NCBI GenBank assembly: GCA_043228905.1
Contig: JBHGNT010000021.1
Location: 186,001 to 250,000 of the forward strand
Length of the DNA: 64,000 nt
Reading direction: 5' to 3'
From: Azolla caroliniana
Lineage: Eukaryota; Polypodiophyta
The notes below the pieces were generated by a model that saw nothing but the letters and a program-made list of their open reading frames with translations, ran no database searches and was not told the DNA's origin. The number at the start of each line of letters is the position of its first letter. The stretch's first letter is position 1. The position numbers were made by a program, and so were the translations under genes. Below are positions 12,060 through 25,623 of this stretch, piece after piece.

Positions 12060-14722
12060 GTTTCGGCAATTTGAAGGTTGAATGCATGCCACTATTGCAT
12101 GTTGTATGTATATGGAACTCAAAAAACCCTGTTCTGCTTGGTTTGTTGCATTGCATGCTACACATTACATGTTGTACATAAAGTAAGAAATGTTTGTTTC
12201 ATATGAGGCTAGCTAGCGAGGGTCGGTCTGGTCTGTCTTTGAAGTTCAATCCTTCATTGATTGGTGAGGTGATGTCCTCTTTCGGTATGGACATGCGTCT
12301 GTGGTTAGGTGCCTAACTGGTGATTGGCTTGATCCAACCGAGTAGCTGAATGAATGAAATATTGATTTGGTTGGACATGGATAAAGAGTATTCTTCTTAG
12401 GGTTTGGTGCGTTGATGTCTCATTTATGAAGAGTAGTCACTCTATTTGAGAATGTTCAGAAGAAGACAATTATTGATTTCTTTTAGTCCTCTGTTTTTTG
12501 TGATTCATTTGTTCAACGGGTATATCTGTTGAATTTGCCTTGGTACTCTGGATCTTTCATGTGTTTGGTTTCGTGGTCAGATATAGCCGATAAAAGAGCT
12601 TTGGTCCATTCCTGTTGGAAGCCGTTGAGGGCTAGTCGTATGTATGGCCCTAGTAAGTAATTCCTGAAAATCATGCGTAATAATAATAATAATAATGTCT
12701 TCATATTCCAACTTCCTTCTGTAATGAGAGCTTAGACTACTACTACTAGTCTTTGCTGCGGGTTCTTTGACAGCATAATTGAAAGCTTGTAAGTAAAGGG
12801 TACTAACTACATACATTGTAACGTTTCCACCACCCTAAAATATTACACTCCATATTTCCTTTATCTGAGAGCCAAGGTGATGAAAACGTGGAATGATGAT
12901 ACAGTATATTCCTTGTGACATGTAGCAAGCAGCACCAATCCACTCAAGGAGTAATATATGTTGGGATCAATAAAGATACACGAGTAAATTGTGCTCTCCA
13001 AATTTTCCCAAATAAGCCTAGAATTTGGGGGAACACATAAATTGGACCAGCATGCAGAGCCCCTTTTTCAACCTTGACCCCATGTGACCTTACTTGAAGT
13101 GAAATTGAGTAATATTGTCTTGGACATGTGTGCCACGATAGTAGTAACGTTAAGTTAATTGCTTTGAGTTAGCTCCATATGCATTTCCTTCCTTTAGGGC
13201 CATGTTCATAATAGTCAAGTAGTGGGTCTCATCAATGCACATAAACAATCAATTGCAAGGTGATGGAAGAAATGGAATGCATGCAAAATAAGCAATTACA
13301 ATTGTATTGTTCCAACATTTGAATATATCCTATTGTTTCTACCATTGTATATTATAAAACAATGCTAAGGTGTTACATTAACTTATGTGAACTCATTGGT
13401 TAATGGATGATTCTTAATGTACAATAAGATGAAGGAAGCAATTACATCTTGGTTGAAAGCTCCATGAATCCTTCACTATTGTATCTACATAAGTATGAAA
13501 GCTATCAAGCTTTTCCAGTAATAATGGGTTAGGTCAACTCTATGGAGGTCAAGTGGATGTTACTTCCCTACATTGATGTGGCATATAACTTAAGAAAATA
13601 TAATGCATAGTGTAGCAAATATGTGCAAAGGTAAGGATTTGAACTCAACATCATTAAGTTGGATAACATACTGCTAGGGTAAGCACATACGAACAAGGCA
13701 AATGAAAAGTAAGCATTGTATGCAGCATACATTCAAACGTCAAAGTAATTACGAAAGCAAATGTAAAGGCTAACTTTGTCGCCAAGGTGGAACACACAAA
13801 CAAATTGCGAAATAATTCTCCAATAGCCATAAAAAAATAACTTGCATAGGGCTAGAGTTATTGTGCCATGGAGAGCAATAACAAATTTACAATACAATAC
13901 AAAAAAATAGAGTGGGTGATGTTGACCAATTGAAGGGTAGGTAAGAAATGTAACCCACAAAACCTTCCTACTACCATGATATATGTGGCAAAACCAGCAA
14001 AAATAAATCGTAAACGGTGGCTAACTATAGATTGCAACTTGGTGTACATCTTCTCTAGCTACTCGCGTTTTGAGTTGAAGTTGTGATGTATTGATTAGCT
14101 TGGCTTCTTTGGGTTTTAAGCAGATGATGGTTGGCAGGTGAGGATGTATAGAAATCCTTTAGCTACATATAGAGAGACCTTGCAATTGTGGGGTATTGTT
14201 ATGAGATTAATATATATGAGTGTTATTTTGTGAAACAACTTGAACCCCACTTTATTTACATGCTTTAACTATTTACTCTTGAGGGAATTCCTATTTGCCT
14301 CAACACTAAACATTATGTAGAGATTATTAGAGAGCTGTAGAAAAGCTATTCAACCTCTTGACGAAACCTATTCAAAGTTTATAGTGGGTTAAATTAAACA
14401 ATTGTGATAATAAATCTATAGTGAGAAATTATTACTTTAAACTAGGTGTCATTACCATGGAGAATTAGAATACAAGCATGTCCGCCAAAGACGCCCACTC
14501 TATGAACATGAGTTTGTCAATGTGTAGTCAATCATTAACGAATGGATTGATAACAATATGAAAAGTGATCAAGGTACAAAATGTAAATTCATAGTAGTTT
14601 AAATTAAACAATTGTTACAAACACTTACATATGGATATATTGTTAATTTTAAACTTTGACATGCCATGACTATGGGTTTTAACTAATAATCACACAAACA
14701 TTTGTCATTGTCGTTCTCTCTC

Positions 14723-14787
<65 letters not shown>

Positions 14788-17530
14788 TACAATATATACC
14801 ATCATGATGAGGCCTTTCTGTTCACACAAGATTGTGATTCCAATTTACTTTCAAACCACAATATTTCTGTTACTCGTAATGTATTGAAAATGTGGCCATG
14901 CTTTAGAAAATCTCCCTAATTTTTTTTAAGTGCAGTGCTGTACATTTTTCAAGTATACATGAGTGTAATATATCTCTTGGGTTTCAAGAATGGGGGTATC
15001 GTGCTTCCACGATGGTACTTTAAAACACCTTGAGCCCAAGAGTTAATTTGGGCTCACTACGCTTGTTTGTATCCGCTACTAAATATTAAATAGGGGAGGA
15101 GAGGTAATGTCGACAATGGATGGTTTAGGGATGTTCGATAAACGTGTGAAATCTGCACCATCAGTTCATTATCTAGTGAAACTGTGTGAATCATTGCCGT
15201 ATTATTTCTAACACAGCTACTATTTGGTAAGCCGACATGCATTATAACCCTACCGACTATGTGCATTTAATCCGACCATAAATAAATTCTAATCCGGTGG
15301 TCTAACCTGGTAAATAAATCCTAACATAGTGATCTAACCCAGTAAAAAATTTTAAAACCTGTGAGTCGTGACAATAGTACCATCTAATCTGCCATAATGA
15401 TCCAACCCGGTAAATAGCAACATCTAACCCTGTAAAAAATCGAAATATCTTTCTTCGGTATGTATGTAGTTGAATGTCCTGGAGTAACAAAAAGAGCCCT
15501 CCTGTAGTACTAGCAAGGTGATCCGTTCAGGAATCAGAGCCCAGTTTCCCGTCAGGTCGCAAAGCTCCCGCATCGTTTCTCCCTGCAGATTCTTCGTACC
15601 AGGTATCAGATAAACAAAACGATCGCTCAACTTTATTCAGAAATCAAAGATGCCTGTATCTTCAGAAGCTTTCCTTGTGTTGAAGTCCCGCGTACTTGGT
15701 CTTTAGTTTTCGTTGAGAAAATTCAGATCCGTAAAGAAACAGACAGAGTTAGGCTTATCCTTTCACAAAGAATATACAATTACCGTGTTTAGGGTTTAGG
15801 ATTCATTCAGCATTTAGTTGCATAGGTTGCTCTAAAGTTCTGTAGTTGGTTTGAACTAGAGATGTTTTATCACTCCAAAATGATGATCCTCGGCATTCTT
15901 TTGTTTTTCGTTCTTGCTAATGATGTTCTGAATACATGGATGATGGTGTCAACCTGTGCTTATCGGCTGGAGCAATGAAATACATTTTTTTGTTTATCAT
16001 ATCTGGAATAGAATTCCTGGGCCAAAATGAGTTTCTCAGGAGATGAGAGAACACAAGGATTCTTTCCTCTCATTCTTTCACATATCTGGGCTACCTACCG
16101 TGTTGAATGATAACCATGTTGTTAGTGGGCAATGAAGAGAGTTGTGACCCTAAGTCTCAACCATGTTGCTAGTAGGCAATGAAGAGAGTTGTGAGTCTAA
16201 GTCTCAACCATGTTGTTAGTAGGCAATGAGGGAGTTGTGACCATAAGTCTCAAACATGTTGTTGCTTTATTGAATGTCTGTAATCCATTTTTCTATTTGG
16301 CTTGAACCCGTGTGTAGCTTATGCAAGATGTAATATATTACAACAAGATGTACCTCTATCGGATCCATAATACGTAATATACTTGAATGCATTTGCAAAC
16401 ATTCTTTTTCATACATTTGCAAACGAATGCATATGTTATGACAACATACTTATGTTTTTTTTAAAGATTATTTACTTTTAACTTTCTTACTTTTAAAAAA
16501 AGTTTTACATTATAATAAATAATGAATACAAAAGTATGGTATTTACCATACTCGAATGCGAATGCACGGATGGTACATATGGTTCATACTATGAGATTCG
16601 GATCTCTTCAAACCCATTAAGACTGAATCCAAGGATACTTCAAATGTTCTCTAGAATCTAATTTTCAAATGAAGTTGGTGTCAAAGTGGATCAGACTTCA
16701 AGAAACATTCGTGTACAAGAAAATCCATTGAAAATTCCATATGTATAATATACTAAACACAAATTGTGTATAGACCGTTGGAAAGAACAACACATGAATG
16801 CTGGGTACAACTTGGTATTTGGAGCAGATTTTTTTTTGAGGTTTCTCAAACTTGAACAAAAAATTGAGTACAAGAAATCCCATCGAGAACTTCATATGTA
16901 TGAACAAGGTCATATATTTTACACAATTTCTGCAGGAGCGTTGGAAAGAGAAGTTCTTCCCCACTTTGTATGAAGGTTGGAATAATATTTGCCTCGAGAA
17001 TGATCCACATGCAATGCGATCAATGGTCGCTCTCATTGTTGTGGTAACATAGGAGACACTATGATCCAAGAACTTTGTAGAGATGGAAATCAGCTACAAC
17101 AGCCTCCCTTTGATCATCGATCAAAGAACTCTACCCCGCCCCCCCCCATTTGGCCTTTGGGACCCAGAATACCCATAAATTAGCACGAATGCATGTAGAC
17201 ACAAATATTTACAAACATATACTTAATACTTAGAAACATAAACACATAGGAACCAATTGAAACATAAGCACATGCACGAAAGGTCCCGTCCACACAAGAA
17301 TACTGAGAGAAAGGTTAACTCTTAACAACTACGAGCAACTCTAACATCGACAACGTCCACTCACATTTCACACACATCGTTTGTTTTCGAGATTTTACCT
17401 CCCCTCCCCTTTTTAATGTCCGATATAAACAAGCGGGCAACAAGTAGTAAGTAATGAGCGGGTAGCTATGGATGGATGGGTTCATCGGATATGTAATTCG
17501 AATGGTGTGCTATTTAACAAGTGCAATATT
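12060..17530. other. Intergenic region with simple repeats
   Basis: I see no supported gene between the receptor kinase and the IQ-protein gene. The stretch holds a CT run followed by a TA run (14714-14785), a threefold 47-bp repeat (16112-16252) and two diverged copies of a roughly 150-bp unit near 16.70-16.97 kb. The segment 15.42-15.75 kb is less AT-rich and might be a lone exon or leader, but I cannot place it in a gene. Confidence 0.45.
16112..16252. repeat. Three-copy 47-48 bp tandem repeat
   Basis: The unit beginning ACCATGTTGTTAGT and containing GGCAATGAAGAGAGTTGTGA starts at 16112, 16160 and 16207, with a few substitutions between copies. A partial fourth copy follows. This is a short minisatellite with no visible coding role. 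Confidence 0.75.
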
Positions 17531-17536
17531 CGTCAC

Positions 17537-17658
17537 TCACTAGAGAAGCAAGCCAATAATGAAGAGTAGTAAGTATGTATGCCAATAATGAAGAGTGACT
17601 AATACTACTTACTTACGCATACTTACTACTCTTCATTATTGCCTTACTTCTCTAGTGA
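17537..17658. repeat. Inverted repeat with 43-45 bp arms (hairpin)
   Basis: The left arm, 17537-17581, is matched in reverse complement by 17616-17658 with about three mismatches. The shared core reads AATAATGAAGAGTAGTAAGT. The loop of about 34 bases repeats part of the arm. RNA from this site would form a long near-perfect stem. It could be a small foldback element or a source of small RNA about 350 bp before the IQ-protein gene. No target-site duplication is obvious. Confidence 0.7.
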
Positions 17659-18008
17659 TAAGTATTACTTAGTAGGAAAGGATATATTGATATGTATATA
17701 GCATTTATTTCTTACTAATTAATGAATCAATTCTTCATCTTCATCTTCTGATTGGGAAGGAATGAGATCCAACAAAAAAATAAAATAAAATGAAATGAAA
17801 TATATATATATATATGTATCAATGTATGTAATAAAAATAGTACATAGTGATGAGTTAATAATGATGATGGAAAGGATCAACGGTAAAGGCGGCATTCGAA
17901 TTCATCATCGTCATCTTCTTCTTCTCTTTCCTGCGGAGAACAAGAAGTAGTAGAAGAAATAGAACCCATCCCGCCATAGCCTGTCCAACTCCTGCAACGC
18001 CTAGAGAG

Positions 18009-21000
18009 ATGAGCTCTCACCTCCCCCCCGTAACAAAGGAAGATCTACGTACGTACTCACAGAAGAAAGGTAGAGATCTAAAGAAACAACCATCTCCTTC
18101 GTCCTCCTCTTCTTTACTTTCGTCTGCTACAGGTGCGAAGCTTCAGAATGAGAAGGAATATCTGCAGAAGCGGAGGCAGGAGCTGCGCCCTTTGTTGAAT
18201 TCCATTCGCTTAGCAGAGTCGAATAGCTCAAGAAATGGCGACACGTCTGTCTTCAACGGTAGCAACAGTATCGGCCCTCTTCATATCTCTCGTCAGTATC
18301 ACAATGATGCGTGGAAACAAGCTCCTACTTTCGCTTCAGCCAGTTCTTGGTCTCGCTGCAGGTATTCTGCGTTCCCGTAGATTTTCTTTTCTTCATTTCC
18401 ACCTCTTTCTTTCTCTCCTGTTCTATTTAGCGCCCCTGTCTTTCTCCTTCAAGTGTATGAAGGAACGGATGAACTTATATGAAAGTTAACGAATGACGGA
18501 CTTCGACTTCACATCATCTGTTTAGTCTCGTACCTTTACAAAATGAAGACAGAAGAATATCCTGTTAGTTCCCTCGCTTTCTCTCGACCAAGCATGAAGA
18601 AATTTCCTTCGTCACTTCACCTTTTTATTTTCTTTACTTTCTCTCTTTGTCAATGATGAAGAAGTTCTTTACATCATGGCATTCTTGATGAAGGATGGAC
18701 AACTTCTTTCTCCTTATATATTCAAATTTTCTTGCTTTCTCAATCTGGAATAAAGAAGATCTTAGCATCATGCCATTTTTAATCAAGAACGAAGGAATTC
18801 TTCATATAGTCAGTTTCTTTACTCTCTTGATGAGGAGTGTAGTAAAATCTCCGAATTCATCCGTTTGGTTCTTATCTTTGTGGATAGAAAATGAAGAAGC
18901 TCGTCAGTTCATACCTGTAATATCTTACCTTTATCAATCGGTAATGAAGAACCTCTTCATTTGCTTCATCTGTTTAGTGTACTTTATCAATCAGGAATAA
19001 AGAACGTCATATCATAAGCCTGCTTTATTCAAGAAGGAAATACATCTTCAACGCATTGATATTCTCACTCAAGAATTGCAAATGCCTCCAATTCATCCGT
19101 TAGCTTCTCCTTAACTTTTTCTATCCAGAAGCCCAAGGTAGACTAAATAGCTTTTTCACATTGTTCACCTAGTTTCTCAATTTTGTAAATGAAAAAGACA
19201 CAATAATGGCAAACCTCGTCACTGCTCTCGTTTAGGTTCCTAATTGTTTTATTATCAGGAATGCATAAAATATCCTGAGATTCTTGAAAGATAGATAGAT
19301 AGATGTTTTTTACTCTCCATATATAGAGACCAATATTAACCCATGGGAACTTTGAGTTGCACATTAAAAAAGGAAGTGGTATTCATCCTCCACTAACCTT
19401 TCCTCGCATACCTTACATGACTCTATATTTGATTTATTTTAATGCTGTAAGGTAACTTCCATGCCTAGCTTGTGTGAATGAGTTTGAGGGTTCTACAAAA
19501 GTTTATACTCATGTTGGTAATGAGAAGGTTGAATATGGTCAATAATCATTTGTGCCTTGTGATGAACCCAAAATTTAGGGTTGATGCTTGCAATATAATA
19601 TTCTAATTATATCCCCACTTCTTCCTTAGTGGTTCCATTAACCTGTCCTCGATAACTACATATTACCTAGAATAATTTGAAAGTTCGAAGAGATCTTCCA
19701 TACCCAATCTAATCTCTGTAGTGCCTATAGCTCTATGGGGTGAACACATGTTTCCAAGAGCATAACCTGATAGGAGGTGGTGGATTCAATTCCCAGTCAT
19801 CTCTTTAAACATCTTTGGAATCTTCCCAATATCATTCAGGGCATTTATCAGGGTAGTACCTCCCCACACTTCCCAATCTCTGTAGTGCCTATAGCTCTAT
19901 GGGGTGAACACATGTTTCCAAGAGCATAACCTGATAGGAGGTGGTGGATTCAATTCCCAGTCATCTCTTTAAACATCTTTGGAATCTTCCCAATATCATT
20001 CAGGGCAATTATCAGGGTAGTACCTCCCCACACTTCCCAATCTCTGTAGTGCCTATAGCTCTATGGGTTGAACACATGTTTCCAAGAGCATAACCTGATA
20101 GGAGGTGGTGGATTCAATTCCCAATCATCTCTTTAAAACATCTTTGGGATCTTCCCAATATCATTCAGGGCATTTATCAGGGTAGTACCTCCCCACACTT
20201 CCCATCCACGGCTATCTTGGTTGCATTAATTCTCCAACCTGCTTAAAGCCTATGCTCAAAATGTGCACTCCTTTTATTTGCGGAGGATACATCAATACCA
20301 AGACATTTAAAGCTTTGCACAAATTGTACATGTTCTACTTATATGCAATCATGAGAGAGAGAGAGTGTGTGTGTGTGTGTGTTTTCCAGGGACCTAAACC
20401 ATGCAGAGAACACTGTCATCGCTTACTGGCTTAAATATTGTCCTGAAGCTGTAGAGAGGCATGATTTTGAGGTTTTGACAAGAGTACACAATGGTAAGTG
20501 AAAAGATATTTAATTCTGTATTTACTCACATGAAATAGATAACACAGTGGCCTATTTCTTATTCGTGTAATTCTCTATGTTATTTGACAAGAATGCCTAG
20601 TGGTAAGCAAAAGTTTCTTTAAATCGGATGATAAGAAGTTCTGACAAGAAAAACATGCCATGATATGCAAAACGTTCTTGAATTCTGCTTAGATTCTCAG
20701 TTGTAGGTGTCAATGAATGCCGAAAGATCTAATTTTCATTGAAAATAGAAATACGAATACCTCTAACCACAATAAGTTATAATAACCAAAAACATCTTGA
20801 ATGTGTGCTTGTAATTGAAAGAATAGACAGCGTAACCTGCTGCCTATACTTATCTACTGATGTGTATATTCCATAAACCTCTCTTGTTATTCTATTGGGC
20901 GCTTCTTTCTCTTCTCTGAGAAAAATCTCTGTACCAACATCGATTCTGTCTCATTCCTGGAGATTGGAATGGTAATCATCCCTTATATTTCTTTTATTTA

Positions 21001-24000
21001 TGCAAACAGGTGGACCCCAGAACTTTCAAGGAGAGAAAACTGAAACTTACTGGAGTGAGGTCAGCAAGCACCTGAAGCAGGAGGAAATGAGGAAAATGAA
21101 AGAAAAAGTGTTGCATGAACGATCACCTTTGAGCAGCAAGCATTGTAAAGTTGAGCTTTCAAGATCACCTTCAGAGAAAAATTGTAAAGTGTCAAGCTTT
21201 CAGCTTAACTTTACATTTTGACTTTAAATTTTGACTTTTTAGAACACGCTCATACTGATCATTTGAATTCTATGCTGTAGCAAAACAGAATGAATCAAGG
21301 AAAACCTGTACACGGTTTCCGTCTCCACTGTCATCTATTATCACCAACACTGTATCTATGCATAGAACTCTGAGACATGGCTATAACAAGCTAAGTGGGG
21401 CCACTGGTACCAACAAATTGATCCAAAATATGAAGCCAAAGTTTTTCCATCAAACTTCTCAACATGAAACTGTGAAGCTTAAAGAAAATGTGTCACCTAA
21501 AGGAGAAATCAGGAGTAACTTACAGAAATGCTCCCCTCTTGGAGTTGATAAGGGAAGTGACAAATCAACACAGAAAAGACTCAATCATGTCAAGTATTTA
21601 CATTCCAAATCTAAAATTGAACGTGTGCCTACTGTGGGACATGTTCTTGCTAATAATGAGAATTCCAACTTGTCAGAGAATTCTAGAAAAAGGAAAGAAA
21701 TTGATGAAAACAGAAAGAAGGAAAAAGCTGCTCTGAAGATACAGGCATTTTGGCGTATGCGATATGTCAGGAGCCAGTATAGAATATCATACGCTGCAAC
21801 TCTATTGATACAAAAGAAGTGGAGAAGCCATTCTAATGCTCTTTCAAGGTCAAAAAACAATAGTCCACATACACTCCAAGAAGGTAGCAAAACAGAAGAC
21901 ACTGATATAACGAGAGTGAAGTGCATTCCAGCAGAAATGTCTGCATGTCAGTTGTTGTATCGGGATGACATATCTCCAGTTCAAGAAGATGAACTGCTGA
22001 CAGAGCTTGTTAAATTGTTTGACTGGGATACAGAGAGTACCAGAAGAGAATCATGCCATGGTTTTCAGTTTCCTCAACCAGAACAAAACAATATGGATGA
22101 AGTTTGCACCCCGAAAATGAAGCTCAATTGGCAATTTTCAGCAACAACTTGCACCGAGGGTACACCCCTGATAATCAAGGAAGCCCTTCCATCACCGTTC
22201 ATGGAAAAGGAAATAATAAATGAGCTTGCCAAGCTCTTTCCACGCCGTTTGCATTTAACACCTCACAAAGATATGACTCCAGAAAGCTCTGTTTGCTTTC
22301 AAGATGCTCTTGCAGCTATTACAGAAAAGGGAATGGATGTTTCTCATGGGGAGGATGGCAGCAGTAGAAAAGGTATTATGGATTGTTCCAGGGGAGATGA
22401 GCATTCTTATGGAGGTAAAATGATGAGTATCTTGGATTTGCATGTGGAATCAAACCACCTTAGCAGTGTCATTACTGAAAGCTGTTGTCCTGATGTTTGG
22501 GGTGGCAATGAAGAGGAAGAGTTGAATCCCAATGCCACTGCTTTGTTCCAAGATAAGTCACCTGATTGGCAAGTGGAATCTGAAAATATAGACAATGCTG
22601 TTACTGGAAGCTGTTCTGAGTTTTGTAATGGCAACAAGAAAGACGAGCTGAGTCCAATTGTTGCGATTTCATTACAGTATCAATCACCTCAATGCCATAT
22701 GGAATCCAACAACAGAAGCAATGTTAGCGGAAGTATTTCTGATGTGAGCTGTGACAATGCGGACGAGAACTTGAGGCAGATTGCCAATCCTTCATTACAA
22801 GATCGATTATCTGAATGGCACGTGGAACCAAAACAGATTGTAAGTGTCTTTAAAGGAAGCACTTGTTCTTCTGTGGATCCCAGTGTTGACGAAGAAGACT
22901 TGAGTCAGATTGCTATTCCGTTATTGCAAGATCAGTCACCTGTTGTGAAGTCTAAAGCCAGCCGGATGAGGATTCGCCCCAACCCTTGCACCAGGAAGGT
23001 AGAGAAGGCTCTGGTCTCATCTTTGAGTTCTTGGCAAGAGTCAAAACTAGACATGAGCATGGATAAGGTGTCATCAGAAGGACATCAAGGATTAAACGTA
23101 TCAAATGTGTCCTCTGTGTGCTCAACGAGAAATTCTCTCAAGTTCCAATCCATTAGGTCACCACAGTCAGAGAATGGTCGATCAACCAAACCTCTGGATG
23201 ATTGGAATCCCCATTTTGTGCTGGAAACCGATGACCGAAATTCTACAATATATGCGAAAGCAATCTTTCAGTGCATGAGCATTTCTATTGATGACGCACC
23301 TTGGCTAAGTTGTGAAAAGAGTTTGAGAACAATTAGTGAAAGGAGAGAATCTGAGAGACCTATAGTACCTATGAGACAAATAAATTCTTCTTCATTACAA
23401 CATTTATGCATGCTATGGGAGAAGCATAATATCAATTTGCTCATTCGATCACTCAAGTATAAGAGCCTTCAAACAATGGATGGGAGCGATCATTCTGTGA
23501 GTAGCTCTCATTGTAAAGAATTGTTGAGCAGGTTTGATATGCTAGCAAAAGCATTCTAATAATGTGCATTCATTGAGTTTTTAGATGTTCGTCTTACCTT
23601 GATGACAGGTTTCACGTACAGAGAATGTGCCACCTTTAGAGGAAGTTTCAGACATAAATGCAGAAATACTGAAACTGGAAGAATTAGGTGAAAAATCAGG
23701 GGGAGGGGGAGATTTCATTCTTCATCAACGCAACATGATATATTCCAATATTGCTGGTTACTGTGACATGGACGAAAAGCATAAACTGTATACTAGATGG
23801 GGAATGGAGAAGCTCTTCTCAGGCTGCCTTATGAAGATTGTTTATGAGCTACTTTGGAAAGATCCACAAAGGTATTACCATTGGGAGTTAGATTAATCAG
23901 AGTGCTTTGATGGCTGCATGATTGGGAGAGTAGAAATGATCTTGTTTATGTTGTATAATTGGCAGAATAGAATTAATCAATGCTCTTTTATGGTAATGTA

Positions 24001-24189
24001 AGTGGTAGGTTGGATTAATTAGGGTCGTTTTATGCTTTTACAATTGAACACCAGAACTAATTGATATTGTAGTTTTATGATAGTGTAAATTTTTAGACAA
24101 ATGATTCAGGCATTTTCTTGTTTGTTTGTTTGTTTGTTTGTGTCAGATACGAAGAAAGTGCAGAGCTAGTTCTCCAATATCTCCGGTGA
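18009..24189 (+). CDS. IQ-motif protein of unrecognised family, six exons
   Basis: I infer exons at 18009-18361, 20390-20493, 21010-21188, 21289-23496, 23609-23871 and 24147-24189. All junctions are GT-AG and the phases agree, giving 1049 residues. The N-terminus is basic and serine-rich with a charged, possibly helical stretch. Two IQ motifs, the usual calmodulin-binding sites, lie at about residues 361-380 (Ile363-Gln364) and 384-393 (Ile386-Gln387). Two LxELxKLF motifs follow, near 450 and 525. Residues about 596-770 form four degenerate repeats of about 45 residues, each with an ES...V...S start and an LQDxSP-like end. The C-terminal 110 residues, with LYTRWG and a final LLWKDPQRYEESAELVLQYL, faintly resemble the tail of NACK-type plant kinesins, but there is no motor domain. 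Function is unknown. Binding of calmodulin and an association with the cytoskeleton are inferences. AATAAA signals follow the stop at about 24277 and 24374. Confidence 0.75.
19288..20350 (-). mobile_element. LINE family A relic in intron 1 of the IQ gene
   Basis: On the minus strand this stretch aligns with the LINE at 60.4-61.6 kb. Shared strings include ACATCAATACCAAGA and TTCCAAGAGCATAACCT (as read on plus). The left end is a short (TCTA)n-type tail at about 19288-19304, the 3-prime end of the element. Reading frames are destroyed, so it is a dead 5-prime-truncated copy. Part of it has been triplicated (19711-20203). Confidence 0.8.
19711..20203. repeat. Three tandem copies of a 164-bp LINE segment
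   Basis: Units beginning AATCTCTGTAGTGCCTATAG start at 19711, 19875 and 20039 and are almost identical. The unit is an internal piece of the LINE relic, since one divergent copy of it occurs in the LINE at about 61.19-61.34 kb. The array lies in intron 1 of the IQ-protein gene. Confidence 0.9.
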
Positions 24190-25620
24190 TAACTCTTTTC
24201 TTCTTGTTGATTGCATCGCAGAGCTGCTTCAAATCATCATGCACACACCGTGTGCCATCTCAATATACAAGTCTAATAAATGTGTATTGCTAAATAAACG
24301 AACACTTTTGCCTTTTTTTTGTTCTTGACCTTGTTGGTTGCACAGAGTTGTTGTTTACTATATATAATCAATCAATAAAGCTGGCAATTCAAAAATCCTT
24401 AGTCTTCTCTCTACATGTGACTTGGAATCCTATTACACAATTATACATGTGCTAGGTAATATTATTCATGTTGAAGTGTAGAAAGGGTTTGAAAATTTGG
24501 GCTTCTTTGAAGAAAGATAGGAACACTCATCTCATAAGTTACAAAGATTAATTCCCTCTTATCCAAATTTCAATATTGAAAAGCCAAAGTTCTGGAAAAC
24601 ATTTTACGGTAGTATGTTTGACGATGCATTATTTCATGTGGCCCATTCATAGATTGGGTACACAAGCTTGAGTGCTATAGCCTACTTGGTTGAGAGAAGC
24701 AATAATGAAGCAAAGAGTGATAGCGCCTTACTGCATTGTGTTGGAGGGAGGAAAACTTATGACGAGCCAAATTTTGCAATTAAAACCAATGCAATATACA
24801 ACATTGGTTACCTGTGCACATTTTCTAATAAAGGGATAATTGATGAAGCGTGACATTGAAATGCAAGACTACAGTATAGAGGACCACAATAAGCAACACA
24901 CCCTACAATATCCTGTCTTTATACAGCGAGATGGAGTTTTTTTAATATGCATACGTATGTATATGTATATATATATACAATATATGTATGTATACACATA
25001 TATATTATACATACATAAATATAAAAATAAATGTAGGCAGTCTGAGTCAACTACCAATAAAGAGGCAAACTCAGTACTTATGGTTGGACAAAATCAAACC
25101 AATACTTGTTTCAGGTGATCCGCACAGGAAAAAGGAATATGTAGCTATAGACTATAGTATCTAAGATTCTAATAAGAAATAGCCCGCTGGTATGATTGCC
25201 CAAGGCAAACAGAGAGCTATATAGACATACATACATACATATATACGTCTTCCAATCGAGCAAGAGATTGATTACTATTCATCTTAAAAGTTTTTGTCAT
25301 CTTTGAGATCGACAAGCAAAAAAAATAAAGTTTGTCGGAGCGGCCCAATAGTAGAGAGAGAGAGAGAGAGAGAGAGATCTTATGGGTTCTCATCTCTTCT
25401 CCAACCAATCAATCCTAACTCCTCGTTCTGTTTCTGTTGTATGCTCAAAATAAACCCCACCTTTCCTGCTTGTTCCTGCTAAAATCTTGTGGCCATGCTC
25501 AGAACCCATCTTCTCTCTCACCTCTCCTATTACCTCTCTCTCCTCCTTTCACAACTCTTCCCTTCTTCTTCTTCTTCTTCTTCTTCTTCTTCTCTTCATC
25601 CACATTTCTCTGCTCTCTCA
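24190..25620. other. Intergenic: IQ gene 3-prime region to NLR relic
   Basis: Polyadenylation-like AATAAA strings lie at about 24277 and 24374. The rest is AT-rich with a TA/CATA-rich simple repeat near 24.95-25.02 kb, a CATA run near 25.22 kb and a GA run near 25.36 kb. I see no gene. Confidence 0.45.
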
Positions 25621-25623
25621 CTT

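Noticed and set aside
15424-15750. Possible isolated exon, less AT-rich than its flanks
   Set aside because: The minus frame lacks a family match and no partner exon could be found; left unassigned.
23497-23559. Use of the stop at 23557-23559 as the end of the IQ protein
   Set aside because: A GTGAGT donor at 23497 joins in phase to an exon at 23609 and to a final exon, adding a conserved-looking tail; an intron-retained short form cannot be excluded.
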